This document shows positions 10,128 through 17,647 of a DNA stretch of 42,559 nucleotides, piece by piece. The position numbers and the translations under genes are program-made. Location of the stretch: contig JALRAS010000012.1 in the NCBI GenBank assembly GCA_023262495.1, positions 1-42,559 of the forward strand, read 5' to 3'. This stretch comes from Bacteroidia bacterium (GTDB taxonomy: Bacteria; Bacteroidota; Bacteroidia; UBA4408). The number at the start of each line of letters is the position of its first letter. Position 1 is the stretch's first letter. Under the pieces are notes generated by a model. The model saw only the letters and a program-made list of their open reading frames with translations. It did no database searches and was not told where the DNA came from.

Positions 10128-10158
10128 TTGCAAAGCAAAATAAATTAAGTAGTTTTGT
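10128..10158 (+). promoter_or_regulatory. promoter: TTG -33 box, 19-base spacer, TAGTTTTGT -7 box
   Basis: TTG at 10128-10130 and a perfect TAnnTTTGY at 10150-10158 with a 19-base spacer, 18 bases before the ATG at 10177. This is one of the best-formed promoters in the window and supports the annotated start of the DUF1801 gene. Confidence 0.65.
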
Positions 10159-10176
10159 ATGCCTTATTAGCTTAAT

Positions 10177-10635
10177 ATGACAATCACCGCCAACACACCA
10201 GATGAGTATATTGCTCAAGTGAGCGAAGATAAAAGAGAAGCATTTGAAAAACTGCGTAGGACAATCAAAAGCAATATGCCATTGGGCTTTGAAGAATGTA
10301 TCAATTACAAAATGATTGGCTATGTAATACCTCATGCGCTCTATCCCAAAGGATATCATTGCGATCCCAAACAGCCGCTGCCGTTTGTGAACATTGCCGC
10401 GCAGCAAAAGTTCATTGCATTATATCACATGGGAATTTATGCCAATCCATCTTTATTGAAATGGTTTACCGATGAATACACCAAACGCGTGAAATCAAAA
10501 CTTGATATGGGAAAAAGTTGTATTAGATTTAAGAAATTGGATGATATCCCTTTCGATTTGATAGGTGAACTGATGCAAAAAATAACGGTCAAAGATTGGA
10601 TTAATTTGTATGAAAGTGCTTTCCTTAAAAAATAA
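10177..10635 (+). CDS. DUF1801 domain protein
   Basis: A 152-residue soluble protein. It begins TPDEYIAQVSEDKREAFEKLR, the typical DUF1801 lead helix pair, then has INYKMIGYVIPH (where family members have a K-Y-x-x-P-x-Y-type strand) and NIAAQQKFIALYHMGIYANP. The C-terminal KLDMGKSCIRFKKLDDIPFDLIGELM is also family-like. No signal peptide or membrane segment is present. The biochemical role of the family is not established. The start is fixed by the promoter 18 bases upstream. The gap to recQ (10636-10717) holds only a short AGCT-tetraloop hairpin that I would not call a terminator, so recQ may be cotranscribed. Confidence 0.8.
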   Translation: MTITANTPDEYIAQVSEDKREAFEKLRRTIKSNMPLGFEECINYKMIGYVIPHALYPKGYHCDPKQPLPFVNIAAQQKFIALYHMGIYANPSLLKWFTDEYTKRVKSKLDMGKSCIRFKKLDDIPFDLIGELMQKITVKDWINLYESAFLKK

Positions 10636-10717
10636 TTACCGCCAGCTTCGGAGCTTAGGTTAAACCAACAATGAATTGCTCAAACAAGCAAATTAAACAA
10701 TAAATAAAGCATGGTAT

Positions 10718-12652
10718 ATGGCGGCACCCGATGAGCAGTATTCGCAGTGTATAGCATTGTTGCAAAAATATTGGGGACACCAACAATTTAGGCCCCTTCA
10801 AATTGAGATCATACAATCGGTATTAAACAAGCAAGACACATTGGCGCTGCTGCCAACAGGTGGAGGAAAATCACTGTGCTTTCAGTTGCCAGCGCTAGCA
10901 ATGGAGGGCATGTGTATAGTAGTTACGCCACTTATTGCCTTGATGAAAGACCAAGTGATGCAGCTCAATAAAAGAGGTATTAGTGCTACCGCCATTCATA
11001 GCGGAATGACGCGGAGAGAAATTGATATTGCCATTGGTAACAGCATCAATAAACAGCAAAAGTTTTTGTATGTTTCTCCAGAAAGACTGCAATCAGAAAT
11101 GCTATTGTCCAAATTGCACTTAATGCATATCAATTTAATTGCAATTGATGAGGCACATTGTATTTCGCAGTGGGGATATGACTTTCGACCATCTTACCTT
11201 AAAATTACTTCGCTCACAGAATTACTTCCTGAAGTACCCATCATTGCGTTAACAGCCACTGCAACAAGAAAGGTGGTTGAAGATATAGCCGACAAGTTAC
11301 TCCTGAATAAGCCCGCATTTTTTCAAAAGAGTTTCGAGAGAAAAAATATTGCATACATGGTTTTGTACGAGGAAAATAAACTTGCGCGCATACTTAAAAT
11401 TGCCAACACTGTGAGAGGCAGCGGTATTATTTATGTGCGCAGTCGCAGACTCACACAAGAAATTAGTCAGTTTTTAAATCATAGCGGCATTTCCTCTGGA
11501 TTCTATCATGCCGGTTTAACCGCTGAACAAAGAGACGAAATACAAGACAAGTGGATTAAAAATAAAATTCAAATAATGGTGTGTACCAATGCCTTTGGAA
11601 TGGGTATTGATAAGCCCGATGTGCGCTTTGTTATTCACTATGCCATGCCTGATTGTATTGAAAATTATTTCCAAGAAGCAGGCCGAGCAGGACGCGATGA
11701 ACAAAAGGCATATGCCGTTTTATTGTACGAAAAAAATGATCGCAACGAACTTGAAAGACAAGTTGAGGCAGGATTTCCTCCTGTGCATGAAATAAAAAGG
11801 GTGTATCAAGGATTATCGAATTATTTTCAAGTGGCTATGGGAGTTTCACCAGAAAGAAGCTTTGATTTTGATTTAAATGAATTTTGCAACACCTATAAAT
11901 TACAAACCGGACTTGTATACAACGCTATGAAATTACTCGAGCGCGAAGGTTTAATTGCCCTTACGGAAGAAATCAATATGCCCTCGCGAGTGAAGTTCAT
12001 CGTCAACAAAAATGTGTTGTATGACTTTCAAGTGTATCATTTTCGCTATGATGAATTTATTAAATTGCTATTGCGCTCTTACGGTGGAATTTTCGACAAT
12101 TATATCCCTGTAGATGAATTCAATTTGGCTAGGCGCGGGCAGATGAAGAAAGAAGAGGTCATCAACAACCTCCACAAACTTGACGGTCATAAAATACTGA
12201 ATTATCTGCCGCAAAAAAGTATTCCTCAATTGCATTTTACGGCTGCGAGGATTGATGCCAAAACCTTACAATTGAGTAAGGAAATATATACAGACAGAAA
12301 GGTGTTGGCACTAAAAAAAATGAATGCGATGCTCAACTATGCCGAGAGCAAGGAGCTATGCAGAAATATACTCTTGCTAAAGTATTTTGAAGAAAAAAAA
12401 CCAAACACATGCGGTCATTGTGATGTGTGCATCATGAAAAAGAAAGCAGCGCTATCTGACGCTGTAGTACAAAAGTTGAGTGTTAAAATATTAGCCCTGC
12501 TGAAACAACAACCTATGAGCGTGAAGCAGCTCATTGAGCAATTCAAACAACACAAAGAAGACGATGCCTTAGAGGTGCTACATTGGCTGCAGGAAATCAA
12601 TCAAATTATTGAAAAAGATGGCTTGCTGCAAATCAATAATCAAACCCAGTAA
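10718..12652 (+). CDS. recQ: RecQ-family ATP-dependent DNA helicase (variant domain order)
   Basis: A 644-residue 3'-5' helicase. Core motifs are clear: QFRPLQ, motif I LLPTGGGKSLCFQ (~45-56), DEAHCISQWGYDFRP (~144-158), and motif VI QEAGRAGRD (~319-327). The zinc-binding cysteines of RecQ are present (C548, C565, C568, C571; CGHCDVC) but sit about 168 residues later than in E. coli RecQ. The segment ~365-530, which contains a winged-helix-like stretch (LVYNAMKLLEREGLIAL), lies between the helicase core and the zinc site. No HRDC domain is evident; residues ~575-640 look like a short winged helix. It should unwind DNA during recombination and repair. More than one RecQ paralogue per genome is common, and this may be the secondary one. 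The stop is 1 base from the convergent DinB gene's stop. Confidence 0.9.
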   Translation: MAAPDEQYSQCIALLQKYWGHQQFRPLQIEIIQSVLNKQDTLALLPTGGGKSLCFQLPALAMEGMCIVVTPLIALMKDQVMQLNKRGISATAIHSGMTRREIDIAIGNSINKQQKFLYVSPERLQSEMLLSKLHLMHINLIAIDEAHCISQWGYDFRPSYLKITSLTELLPEVPIIALTATATRKVVEDIADKLLLNKPAFFQKSFERKNIAYMVLYEENKLARILKIANTVRGSGIIYVRSRRLTQEISQFLNHSGISSGFYHAGLTAEQRDEIQDKWIKNKIQIMVCTNAFGMGIDKPDVRFVIHYAMPDCIENYFQEAGRAGRDEQKAYAVLLYEKNDRNELERQVEAGFPPVHEIKRVYQGLSNYFQVAMGVSPERSFDFDLNEFCNTYKLQTGLVYNAMKLLEREGLIALTEEINMPSRVKFIVNKNVLYDFQVYHFRYDEFIKLLLRSYGGIFDNYIPVDEFNLARRGQMKKEEVINNLHKLDGHKILNYLPQKSIPQLHFTAARIDAKTLQLSKEIYTDRKVLALKKMNAMLNYAESKELCRNILLLKYFEEKKPNTCGHCDVCIMKKKAALSDAVVQKLSVKILALLKQQPMSVKQLIEQFKQHKEDDALEVLHWLQEINQIIEKDGLLQINNQTQ

Positions 12653-12653
12653 A

Positions 12654-13142
12654 TTATCTTGTACGATCAAATGTAATCAAGTCGGTTGAAGGAATTTCTT
12701 TAAGCCCCAACTGCCTAAACATGGTTATCAATTGACCACGATGGTAGGTGCTGTGATTCATACAATGCATTACGATGGTGCCAAAAGGTGTAGAAAATTT
12801 TTCTCCTTTGAGATTGGTATAGTCACACAATTGATCAAAAAATGATTGATCGGCATTTTCCACAAAGTCATTAAAGCTGGCACTAGTTGACAAGAATGCA
12901 TTGGTTGAAAAACCTTCTTTATCCATCATTTTACTGGGCCAATCATTGATGCTGCTTCCTTGCATGCGTTGCAACCAAATATACTCTGCATCCCAAATAT
13001 GCAATATTGTTTTGAACACACTATTAAAACTGCTTTCAATGGTTTGATGCAATTGTTCAACTGTGATTTGCTCTACGCACTTGATCATTTCATTATTAGC
13101 CCACAAATTGTATGCGGTATAGTGTTCCAAATTTTTTTTCAT
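12654..13142 (-). CDS. DinB/YfiT-fold putative metal-dependent protein (start revised)
   Basis: A 162-residue four-helix-bundle protein. The ORF track starts at 13190, but a perfect minus-strand -7 box (13162-13170) lies inside that extension, so the ATG at 13142 (MKKNLEHYTAYNLWANN) is chosen. That also matches the usual DinB lead helix. The His positions of the DinB metal site are visible: one in ILHIWDAEYIW and two in HSTYHRGQL near the C-terminus. Family members are metal-binding proteins, some being thiol (bacillithiol or mycothiol) transferases; the substrate here cannot be read from sequence. The gene is convergent with recQ with a 1-base gap. Confidence 0.82.
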   Translation of the reverse strand: MKKNLEHYTAYNLWANNEMIKCVEQITVEQLHQTIESSFNSVFKTILHIWDAEYIWLQRMQGSSINDWPSKMMDKEGFSTNAFLSTSASFNDFVENADQSFFDQLCDYTNLKGEKFSTPFGTIVMHCMNHSTYHRGQLITMFRQLGLKEIPSTDLITFDRTR

Positions 13143-13161
13143 GATGAATATTTTGCTTGGC

Positions 13162-13170
13162 GCAAAGCTA
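13162..13170 (-). promoter_or_regulatory. -7 promoter element (TAGCTTTGC) for the DinB gene
   Basis: A perfect TAnnTTTGY match on the minus strand, 19 bases before the ATG at 13142. It rules out translation from the track start at 13190. No -33 TTG is seen at the right spacing. Confidence 0.5.
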
Positions 13171-13219
13171 ATAATATTCATGAAGCACATGTTGCATCGG
13201 CCAATAAATAGCGATCACA

Positions 13220-14440
13220 CTACATATCCATTGCTCTTAACTTTGGAGCTACTTTTGCAGTTGCGGCAACAATGCCTATCGTAGCAAGTCCGCCATAAAT
13301 TACGGAAGGCACAAGCCCAAAAATCTTGGCTGCAAGTCCGCTTTCAAAAGATCCAATCTCGTTACTTAGTCCAATAAATACGCTATTGACAGACGCTACC
13401 CTCCCTCTCATTTCATCGGGTGTATTGCTTTGCACCAACGTTTGCCTAATGACTACCGACACATTATCAACTGCACCACTCAAGGCTAAAATAGCAAACG
13501 ATACATACAAGTTTTTACTGAGTGCAAAGGCAATCATACACAATCCAAATGCAGCCACCGAAACCAGTAATATTTTTCCGGCACCTTTGCCCGGAGGTTT
13601 AATCATGATTAATACAGCCATTAATACCGCACCTACAGCGGGTGCTGCCCTCAAAAGGCCTAATCCCTCGGCTCCGCAGTGATATACCTCAACGGCAAAT
13701 ACAGGTAGCAGGGCTGTTGCTCCTCCAAAAAGAACAGCAAATAAATCGAGCGATAATGAAGCAATAATAACCTGATTGTTGAACACAAATTTAATTCCCT
13801 CCTTTAATCGCTTGATTACTGACTCATCCTTTCTTTGGGTATAAACCTGATGATCGCTTAATGTGATGTAAAGTAGCAATGACAGTAGCTGCATAGACAA
13901 TATTACCGACATACTGATTGATGCCTGCCCAAAACCAAAAATAAGTCCGCCAAACGCAGGACCTATGATTGCTGCAATGTGAAAGGCAGTTGTATTCCAG
14001 GTAGTGGCATTGGCAAAAACTGAGGAAGGAACTAAATTAGGCACCATTGCTTGGGAGGCCGGACCAAAAAATCCTCGTGCTAAACCAATCACAATGACCA
14101 CCGAAAAATACCCACTTAGTAAAATAGAGGGCTTTAACGAAGACTGATTAATGGCAAGAAACAACAAAATCAAACTAGCGCAAACGATTAGCAAAGTAGC
14201 ATATATCACCATTTTTTTGCGACTATACTGATCGGCCATGTTTCCTGCAAACAATACTACTACCAAAAATGGAATTACCTCGGCAATACCTATCAAACCT
14301 AATGAAAGCGGATCTTTTGTAATATCATAAACCAACCAACTCAAAATTAAGTTTTGCATTTGAACCGAAAAAATTAGAGAGAAACGGGCAAACAAAAAAT
14401 GTCGAAAAGGAATGACTTTTAGCGCATCAAAAGCTGTCAT
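13220..14440 (-). CDS. MFS transporter, EntS/MFS_3-like exporter
   Basis: A 406-residue polytopic inner-membrane protein with about 12 hydrophobic segments. Loop 2-3 carries the MFS motif-A region GNMADQYSRKKMV, and the repeat in the second half is weaker. The N-terminus (PFRHFLFARFSLIFSVQMQ) and a late conserved patch (SNTPDEMRGRVASVNSVFIG) are characteristic of the MFS_3/enterobactin-exporter-like group, proton-driven exporters of small molecules. The substrate cannot be predicted. The ATG overlaps the stop of the upstream ABM gene as ATGA (14437-14440), so the two are very likely cotranscribed and translationally coupled. Confidence 0.88.
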   Translation of the reverse strand: MTAFDALKVIPFRHFLFARFSLIFSVQMQNLILSWLVYDITKDPLSLGLIGIAEVIPFLVVVLFAGNMADQYSRKKMVIYATLLIVCASLILLFLAINQSSLKPSILLSGYFSVVIVIGLARGFFGPASQAMVPNLVPSSVFANATTWNTTAFHIAAIIGPAFGGLIFGFGQASISMSVILSMQLLSLLLYITLSDHQVYTQRKDESVIKRLKEGIKFVFNNQVIIASLSLDLFAVLFGGATALLPVFAVEVYHCGAEGLGLLRAAPAVGAVLMAVLIMIKPPGKGAGKILLVSVAAFGLCMIAFALSKNLYVSFAILALSGAVDNVSVVIRQTLVQSNTPDEMRGRVASVNSVFIGLSNEIGSFESGLAAKIFGLVPSVIYGGLATIGIVAATAKVAPKLRAMDM

Positions 14441-14739
14441 ATTACAACTTCATGTTTAAAGAGTTGTTCATTGGTCCAGGCCTCGGGGCGATCATTGAAT
14501 AGGATTTTTGTCTTACTCCATACTAGGGCAAATAAATCTGATGCTCGATACTGCTCTAAATAGCTCTCTGCTATCCACTCGCTGTAAGTAAAGAATACAC
14601 TAGTGTTTTTTTGTTGTAGCAAGCGCAGTGAGAGACATCCTTCCGATGAAGCAATGTCTGATTTGTACTCATCAAAAAGTTTTTTAAATTCCTCAACGTG
14701 TTCTGGAAAAAAGCTCATCTTAACTATTCGGGTTATCAT
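14437..14739 (-). CDS. antibiotic biosynthesis monooxygenase (ABM) domain protein (start revised)
   Basis: A 100-residue protein with the dimeric alpha/beta-barrel ABM fold: MITRIVKMSFFPEHVEEFKKLF, then GCLSLRLLQQ, VFFTYSEWIAESYLEQYRAS. The track start at 14856 is rejected because a perfect -7 box (TAAATTTGC, 14771-14779) lies inside that extension; the ATG at 14739 is 31 bases downstream of it. ABM-fold proteins include quinol monooxygenases, haem-degrading enzymes and proteins with no known reaction; no specific catalytic residue settles the choice here. The 4-base overlap with the MFS exporter suggests a shared small-molecule context. Confidence 0.75.
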   Translation of the reverse strand: MITRIVKMSFFPEHVEEFKKLFDEYKSDIASSEGCLSLRLLQQKNTSVFFTYSEWIAESYLEQYRASDLFALVWSKTKILFNDRPEAWTNEQLFKHEVVI

Positions 14740-14770
14740 ATTGAGAAGTTTGACAAAATACAAATAAGGT

Positions 14771-14779
14771 GCAAATTTA
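14771..14779 (-). promoter_or_regulatory. -7 promoter element (TAAATTTGC) for the ABM-MFS operon
   Basis: A perfect TAnnTTTGY on the minus strand, 31 bases before the ATG at 14739. It sets the start of the operon's first gene. A CCCC/GGGG mini-hairpin (14802-14814) lies just upstream. Confidence 0.5.
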
Positions 14780-15187
14780 GTATTTGTTTTTAACCCACAT
14801 TCCCCGTTAAGGGGCAATATTAGGTGACTTGCTGATTGTACTGAGCACTTATGCATATAAAATTAATCAATACCGACTTAAAAATTTTTATCATGAAACC
14901 CAACTTTGACCCATTAACAATTACACAACGGCATTAAAAGACTGAAGGCAAATACAAGAAATATGTGAAACAGCGAAGCCCTAAAATAGCAGCATCACAC
15001 CTACAAAATCACTTATCTGTGCAACATTCTGAAGGCTCATCAAGCAACAACTAATCATTCGACTAAAAAAATTAAAGCCAATTTTATTGCCATCATTTTT
15101 TCATAATAGAGATTGACAATTTTAAAATGGAATTTGTATTTAATATAGTTTGAAACAAAAGTTACCGTACATACAGAAATATAATAT
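14780..15187. other. intergenic region with no recognisable gene
   Basis: About 410 bases between the divergent ABM and TSUP genes. Both strands were read; only short, unsupported ORFs are present (the longest with an ATG is about 14 codons). No repeat, tRNA or strong terminator was found. Its edges hold the divergent promoter elements. Confidence 0.5.
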
Positions 15188-15196
15188 CATATTTGC
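15188..15196 (+). promoter_or_regulatory. candidate -7 element (CATATTTGC) for the TSUP gene
   Basis: One mismatch (C for the first T) to TAnnTTTGY, 22 bases before the ATG at 15219. A second candidate, TACATTTGA, directly abuts that ATG at 15211-15219. Either is compatible with the ATG at 15219 and not with the track's TTG at 15150. Confidence 0.35.
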
Positions 15197-15218
15197 AATA
15201 AATTACCACTTACATTTG

Positions 15219-16016
15219 ATGGAATTAATTGGCTACATACTTTCTGTTTTTATTGGCATTTCCTTAGGATTGATTGGTGGAGGTGGTAGTATTTTGACCG
15301 TTCCGTTGTTGGTTTATATTTTTCAAATAGAGGCAAGTATAGCCACTGCCTATTCCTTATTTATCGTTGGCATCAGCAGTGCAGTGGGCTCGCTTGTATA
15401 TTTCAAAGAAAAATTAGTGAACATGAAAGCGGCAGTTATTTTTGGCATTCCTTCAATTATTGCTGTGTTTGTTACGCGCATGTATATATTACCGATAGTG
15501 CCTAATGAGCTTTTCAGCATAGCTGATTATGTTGTAACTAAAAACCGTTTGCTGATGTTGATGTTTGCCCTGCTGATGTTGGCGGCCTCAAGAAGCATGA
15601 TTAAAAAATCAAGCAATAATAGCGAGCAAAGTAATGATGCCATACAATTGAACTATCTGCTCATTTTTATGCAAGGCGCTATTGAAGGCACACTTACCGG
15701 ATTTGTTGGTGCAGGCGGAGGATTTATCATTATTCCTGCATTGGTTATTTTATCTAAGCTTCCAATGAAAGAGGCCATTGGTACTTCTTTGGTAATTATT
15801 GCCATTAAATCACTAATTGGCTTTTGGGGTGCAAGCTTCCACACTGCAACAGATTGGCCCTTCATTGTCCGTATAGCCATGTTTGCGCTTATTGGCATTG
15901 TGATTGGAACAAGTATTTCAAAAAAAATTGATGGAACAAAACTAAAACCTGCCTTTGGTTGGTTTGTATTGGTGATGGGCATTTACATCATCATTAAAGA
16001 AACAGTTTTAAATTAA
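15219..16016 (+). CDS. TSUP family (TauE/SafE) sulfur-anion exporter (start revised)
   Basis: A 265-residue inner-membrane protein with about eight hydrophobic helices arranged as two repeats. Each repeat opens with the family's glycine-rich signature: LGLIGGGGSILTVPLLV near the start and GFVGAGGGFIIIPALVI in the second half. The track begins at a TTG (15150) that adds 23 polar residues; the ATG at 15219 (MELIGYILSVFIG) starts directly at the first membrane helix and follows promoter-like elements. TSUP proteins move sulfite, thiosulfate or organosulfonates. Its same-strand neighbour is a persulfide dioxygenase-rhodanese, so export of sulfite or thiosulfate made from sulfide is the likely job (inference from context). 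Confidence 0.88.
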   Translation: MELIGYILSVFIGISLGLIGGGGSILTVPLLVYIFQIEASIATAYSLFIVGISSAVGSLVYFKEKLVNMKAAVIFGIPSIIAVFVTRMYILPIVPNELFSIADYVVTKNRLLMLMFALLMLAASRSMIKKSSNNSEQSNDAIQLNYLLIFMQGAIEGTLTGFVGAGGGFIIIPALVILSKLPMKEAIGTSLVIIAIKSLIGFWGASFHTATDWPFIVRIAMFALIGIVIGTSISKKIDGTKLKPAFGWFVLVMGIYIIIKETVLN

Positions 16017-16042
16017 AAGGTAAATTGTAAACAATGTAACTA

Positions 16043-16071
16043 TTGATTCAAAAAAAATGCTATACTTTTGT
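16043..16071 (+). promoter_or_regulatory. promoter: TTG box and TACTTTTGT -7 box
   Basis: A perfect TAnnTTTGY at 16063-16071 with a TTG at 16043-16045 (17-base spacer, slightly short). It lies between the TSUP gene and the persulfide dioxygenase gene, giving the latter its own promoter with a ~100-base AT-rich leader. Confidence 0.5.
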
Positions 16072-16092
16072 GAAGATAATTAGATGATGAGC

Positions 16093-16174
16093 GAATTAGC
16101 TGATTAGCTAATGTGCCAATTAAAAATTAAGAATTAAAAATTAACAATTTAGAATTTAAAAATTAGAATTTATA
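16093..16174. repeat. AT-rich low-complexity leader repeat
   Basis: TTAGCTGATTAGCTAATGTG followed by repeated AATTAAAAATTA-type units that also fold back on themselves. The stretch sits wholly between the -7 box at 16063 and the ATG at 16178. Similar 'attagctaatgtg / aaaattaaaaatta' intergenic tracts are, from memory, common in Bacteroidota genomes. I see no other copy in this window. Confidence 0.45.
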
Positions 16175-16177
16175 GAT

Positions 16178-17593
16178 ATGAAATTAGAACAAATATATAC
16201 CGGATGCTTGGCTCAAGGAGCTTATTATATAACCTCTAACGGTGAGGCAGCAATTATCGACCCATTGCGCGAAACCCAACCCTACATGGATAGATTGGCC
16301 AAAGACAATGTAAAATTAAAATACATTTTTGAAACACATTTTCATGCCGACTTTGTAAGTGGTCATTTAGATTTAAGCAAAAAAACAAACGCTAAAATTG
16401 TATTTGGTCCTAATGCGGTTTGTGAGTTTGATGCCATTATTGCCAAAGACAATGAAATATTCAAGGTAGGCAACATTACCATAAAAGCTTTACACACACC
16501 CGGTCATACCATGGAAAGCACCACTTACTTGTTGATTGATGAAAACGGGAAAGATTATTGTATTTTTAGTGGTGACACTTTGTTTTTAGGTGATGTAGGT
16601 CGTCCTGACTTAGCCCAGAAAGCAGCGAACATGACTATGGAAGGCTTGGCGGGCATGTTGTACGACAGCTTAAATACCAAAATTATGCCTTTGGCAGATG
16701 ATGTCATTGTGTATCCTGCGCATGGTGCCGGCAGTGCCTGTGGCAAAAACATGATGAAAGAAACAGTTGATAGTTTAGGCAATCAAAAGAAAATGAATTA
16801 TGCCTTGAACCAACCCAACAAAGAAGCATTTATCACTGCGGTGTTAGAAGGTTTAACTCCTCCTCCATCCTATTTTGGCATGAATGTGGCTATGAATAAA
16901 AAGGGCTACGATAGCTTTGAAGATGTGCTTAACAATGGCATGCGCGCTCTTGATGTAAATGCTTTTGAAGCAGCAGCTGAAGAAACAAATGCACTTATTT
17001 TAGACACACGGCCTGCCGGAGAATTTGCTAAAGCATACGTGCCGCAGTCTATTAATATTGGTATCAATGGTGACTTTGCCCCTTGGGTTGGAGCAATGAT
17101 TGCTGATGTAAAAACACCCATTTTATTGATTACTGCAATTGGGAAAGAAGAGGAATCTGTAACGCGTTTAGCACGTGTGGGATTCGATCATCAAATTGGG
17201 CATTTAAAAGGTGGTATCGAAACATGGATACACGCAGGCAAAGAAACCGACCAAGTTCATCGAATAGCTGCCACACAATTTGCCGGGGAAGTAAAAATTG
17301 GGGAAAGCAAAGTGATTGATGTGCGCAAAGAAAGTGAATACGCTGCTGAGCATGTAGATGAAGCTTACAGCAAACCCTTGGCCTACATCAACGATTGGAT
17401 AAAAGACATTAATCCCGCTGAACATTTTTACATGCATTGCCAAGGTGGTTACAGAAGCATGATTGCTGCTAGTATTTTACAAGCCAGGGGTTACAGAAAC
17501 TTTACCGAGGTAGAAGGTGGTTTTGCAGCTATTGCAAAAACTGATTTGCCCAAAACTGATTTTGTATGCCAAAGCAAGACATTGAATAAGTGA
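16178..17593 (+). CDS. CstB-like persulfide dioxygenase with pseudo-rhodanese and rhodanese domains
   Basis: A 471-residue cytoplasmic enzyme in three parts. Residues 1-240 are a metallo-beta-lactamase fold of the ETHE1/persulfide-dioxygenase type. The iron ligands are visible: THFHADF (His54, His56, Asp58), TPGH (His110), SGDTLF (Asp133) and YPAHG (His182); a conserved Cys188 follows in GSACGK. Residues ~255-355 are a rhodanese fold with no Cys at the active-site loop (LLITAIGKEEES), so a pseudo-domain. Residues ~370-465 are a rhodanese with loop CQGGYRS (Cys421). This is the architecture of staphylococcal CstB, which oxidises persulfide to sulfite and makes thiosulfate. A TauE-type exporter is next door, as in cst operons; no sulfide:quinone reductase or CstR-type regulator is in the window. 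Confidence 0.9.
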   Translation: MKLEQIYTGCLAQGAYYITSNGEAAIIDPLRETQPYMDRLAKDNVKLKYIFETHFHADFVSGHLDLSKKTNAKIVFGPNAVCEFDAIIAKDNEIFKVGNITIKALHTPGHTMESTTYLLIDENGKDYCIFSGDTLFLGDVGRPDLAQKAANMTMEGLAGMLYDSLNTKIMPLADDVIVYPAHGAGSACGKNMMKETVDSLGNQKKMNYALNQPNKEAFITAVLEGLTPPPSYFGMNVAMNKKGYDSFEDVLNNGMRALDVNAFEAAAEETNALILDTRPAGEFAKAYVPQSINIGINGDFAPWVGAMIADVKTPILLITAIGKEEESVTRLARVGFDHQIGHLKGGIETWIHAGKETDQVHRIAATQFAGEVKIGESKVIDVRKESEYAAEHVDEAYSKPLAYINDWIKDINPAEHFYMHCQGGYRSMIAASILQARGYRNFTEVEGGFAAIAKTDLPKTDFVCQSKTLNK

Positions 17594-17619
17594 AAATATT
17601 TCCAAATTAGTTCCTCTGT

Positions 17620-17647
17620 AAAAAGTAGTGGGTAAGCACTACTTTTT
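17620..17647. terminator. bidirectional intrinsic terminator
   Basis: AAAAAGTAGTG, a 6-base GGTAAG loop, then CACTACTTTTT: an 11-base perfect stem with T-runs on both strands, between two convergent genes. It overlaps the stop codon of the outer-membrane protein gene. Confidence 0.85.

Noticed and set aside
10028-10149. Possible cobalamin riboswitch upstream of icmF
   Set aside because: The gap is about 120 bases, AT-rich, and I cannot find a B12-box-like conserved core; too short for a full cobalamin riboswitch plus promoter.
10652-10664. Short hairpin (AGCT-TCGG-AGCT) between the DUF1801 gene and recQ
   Set aside because: Only four base pairs and no following T-run, so not a supportable terminator.
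13326-13682. 118-residue plus-strand ORF opposite the MFS gene
   Set aside because: It is a shadow of the MFS coding sequence; its composition (Pro/Ala/Ser-rich) and lack of promoter or family match argue against a gene.
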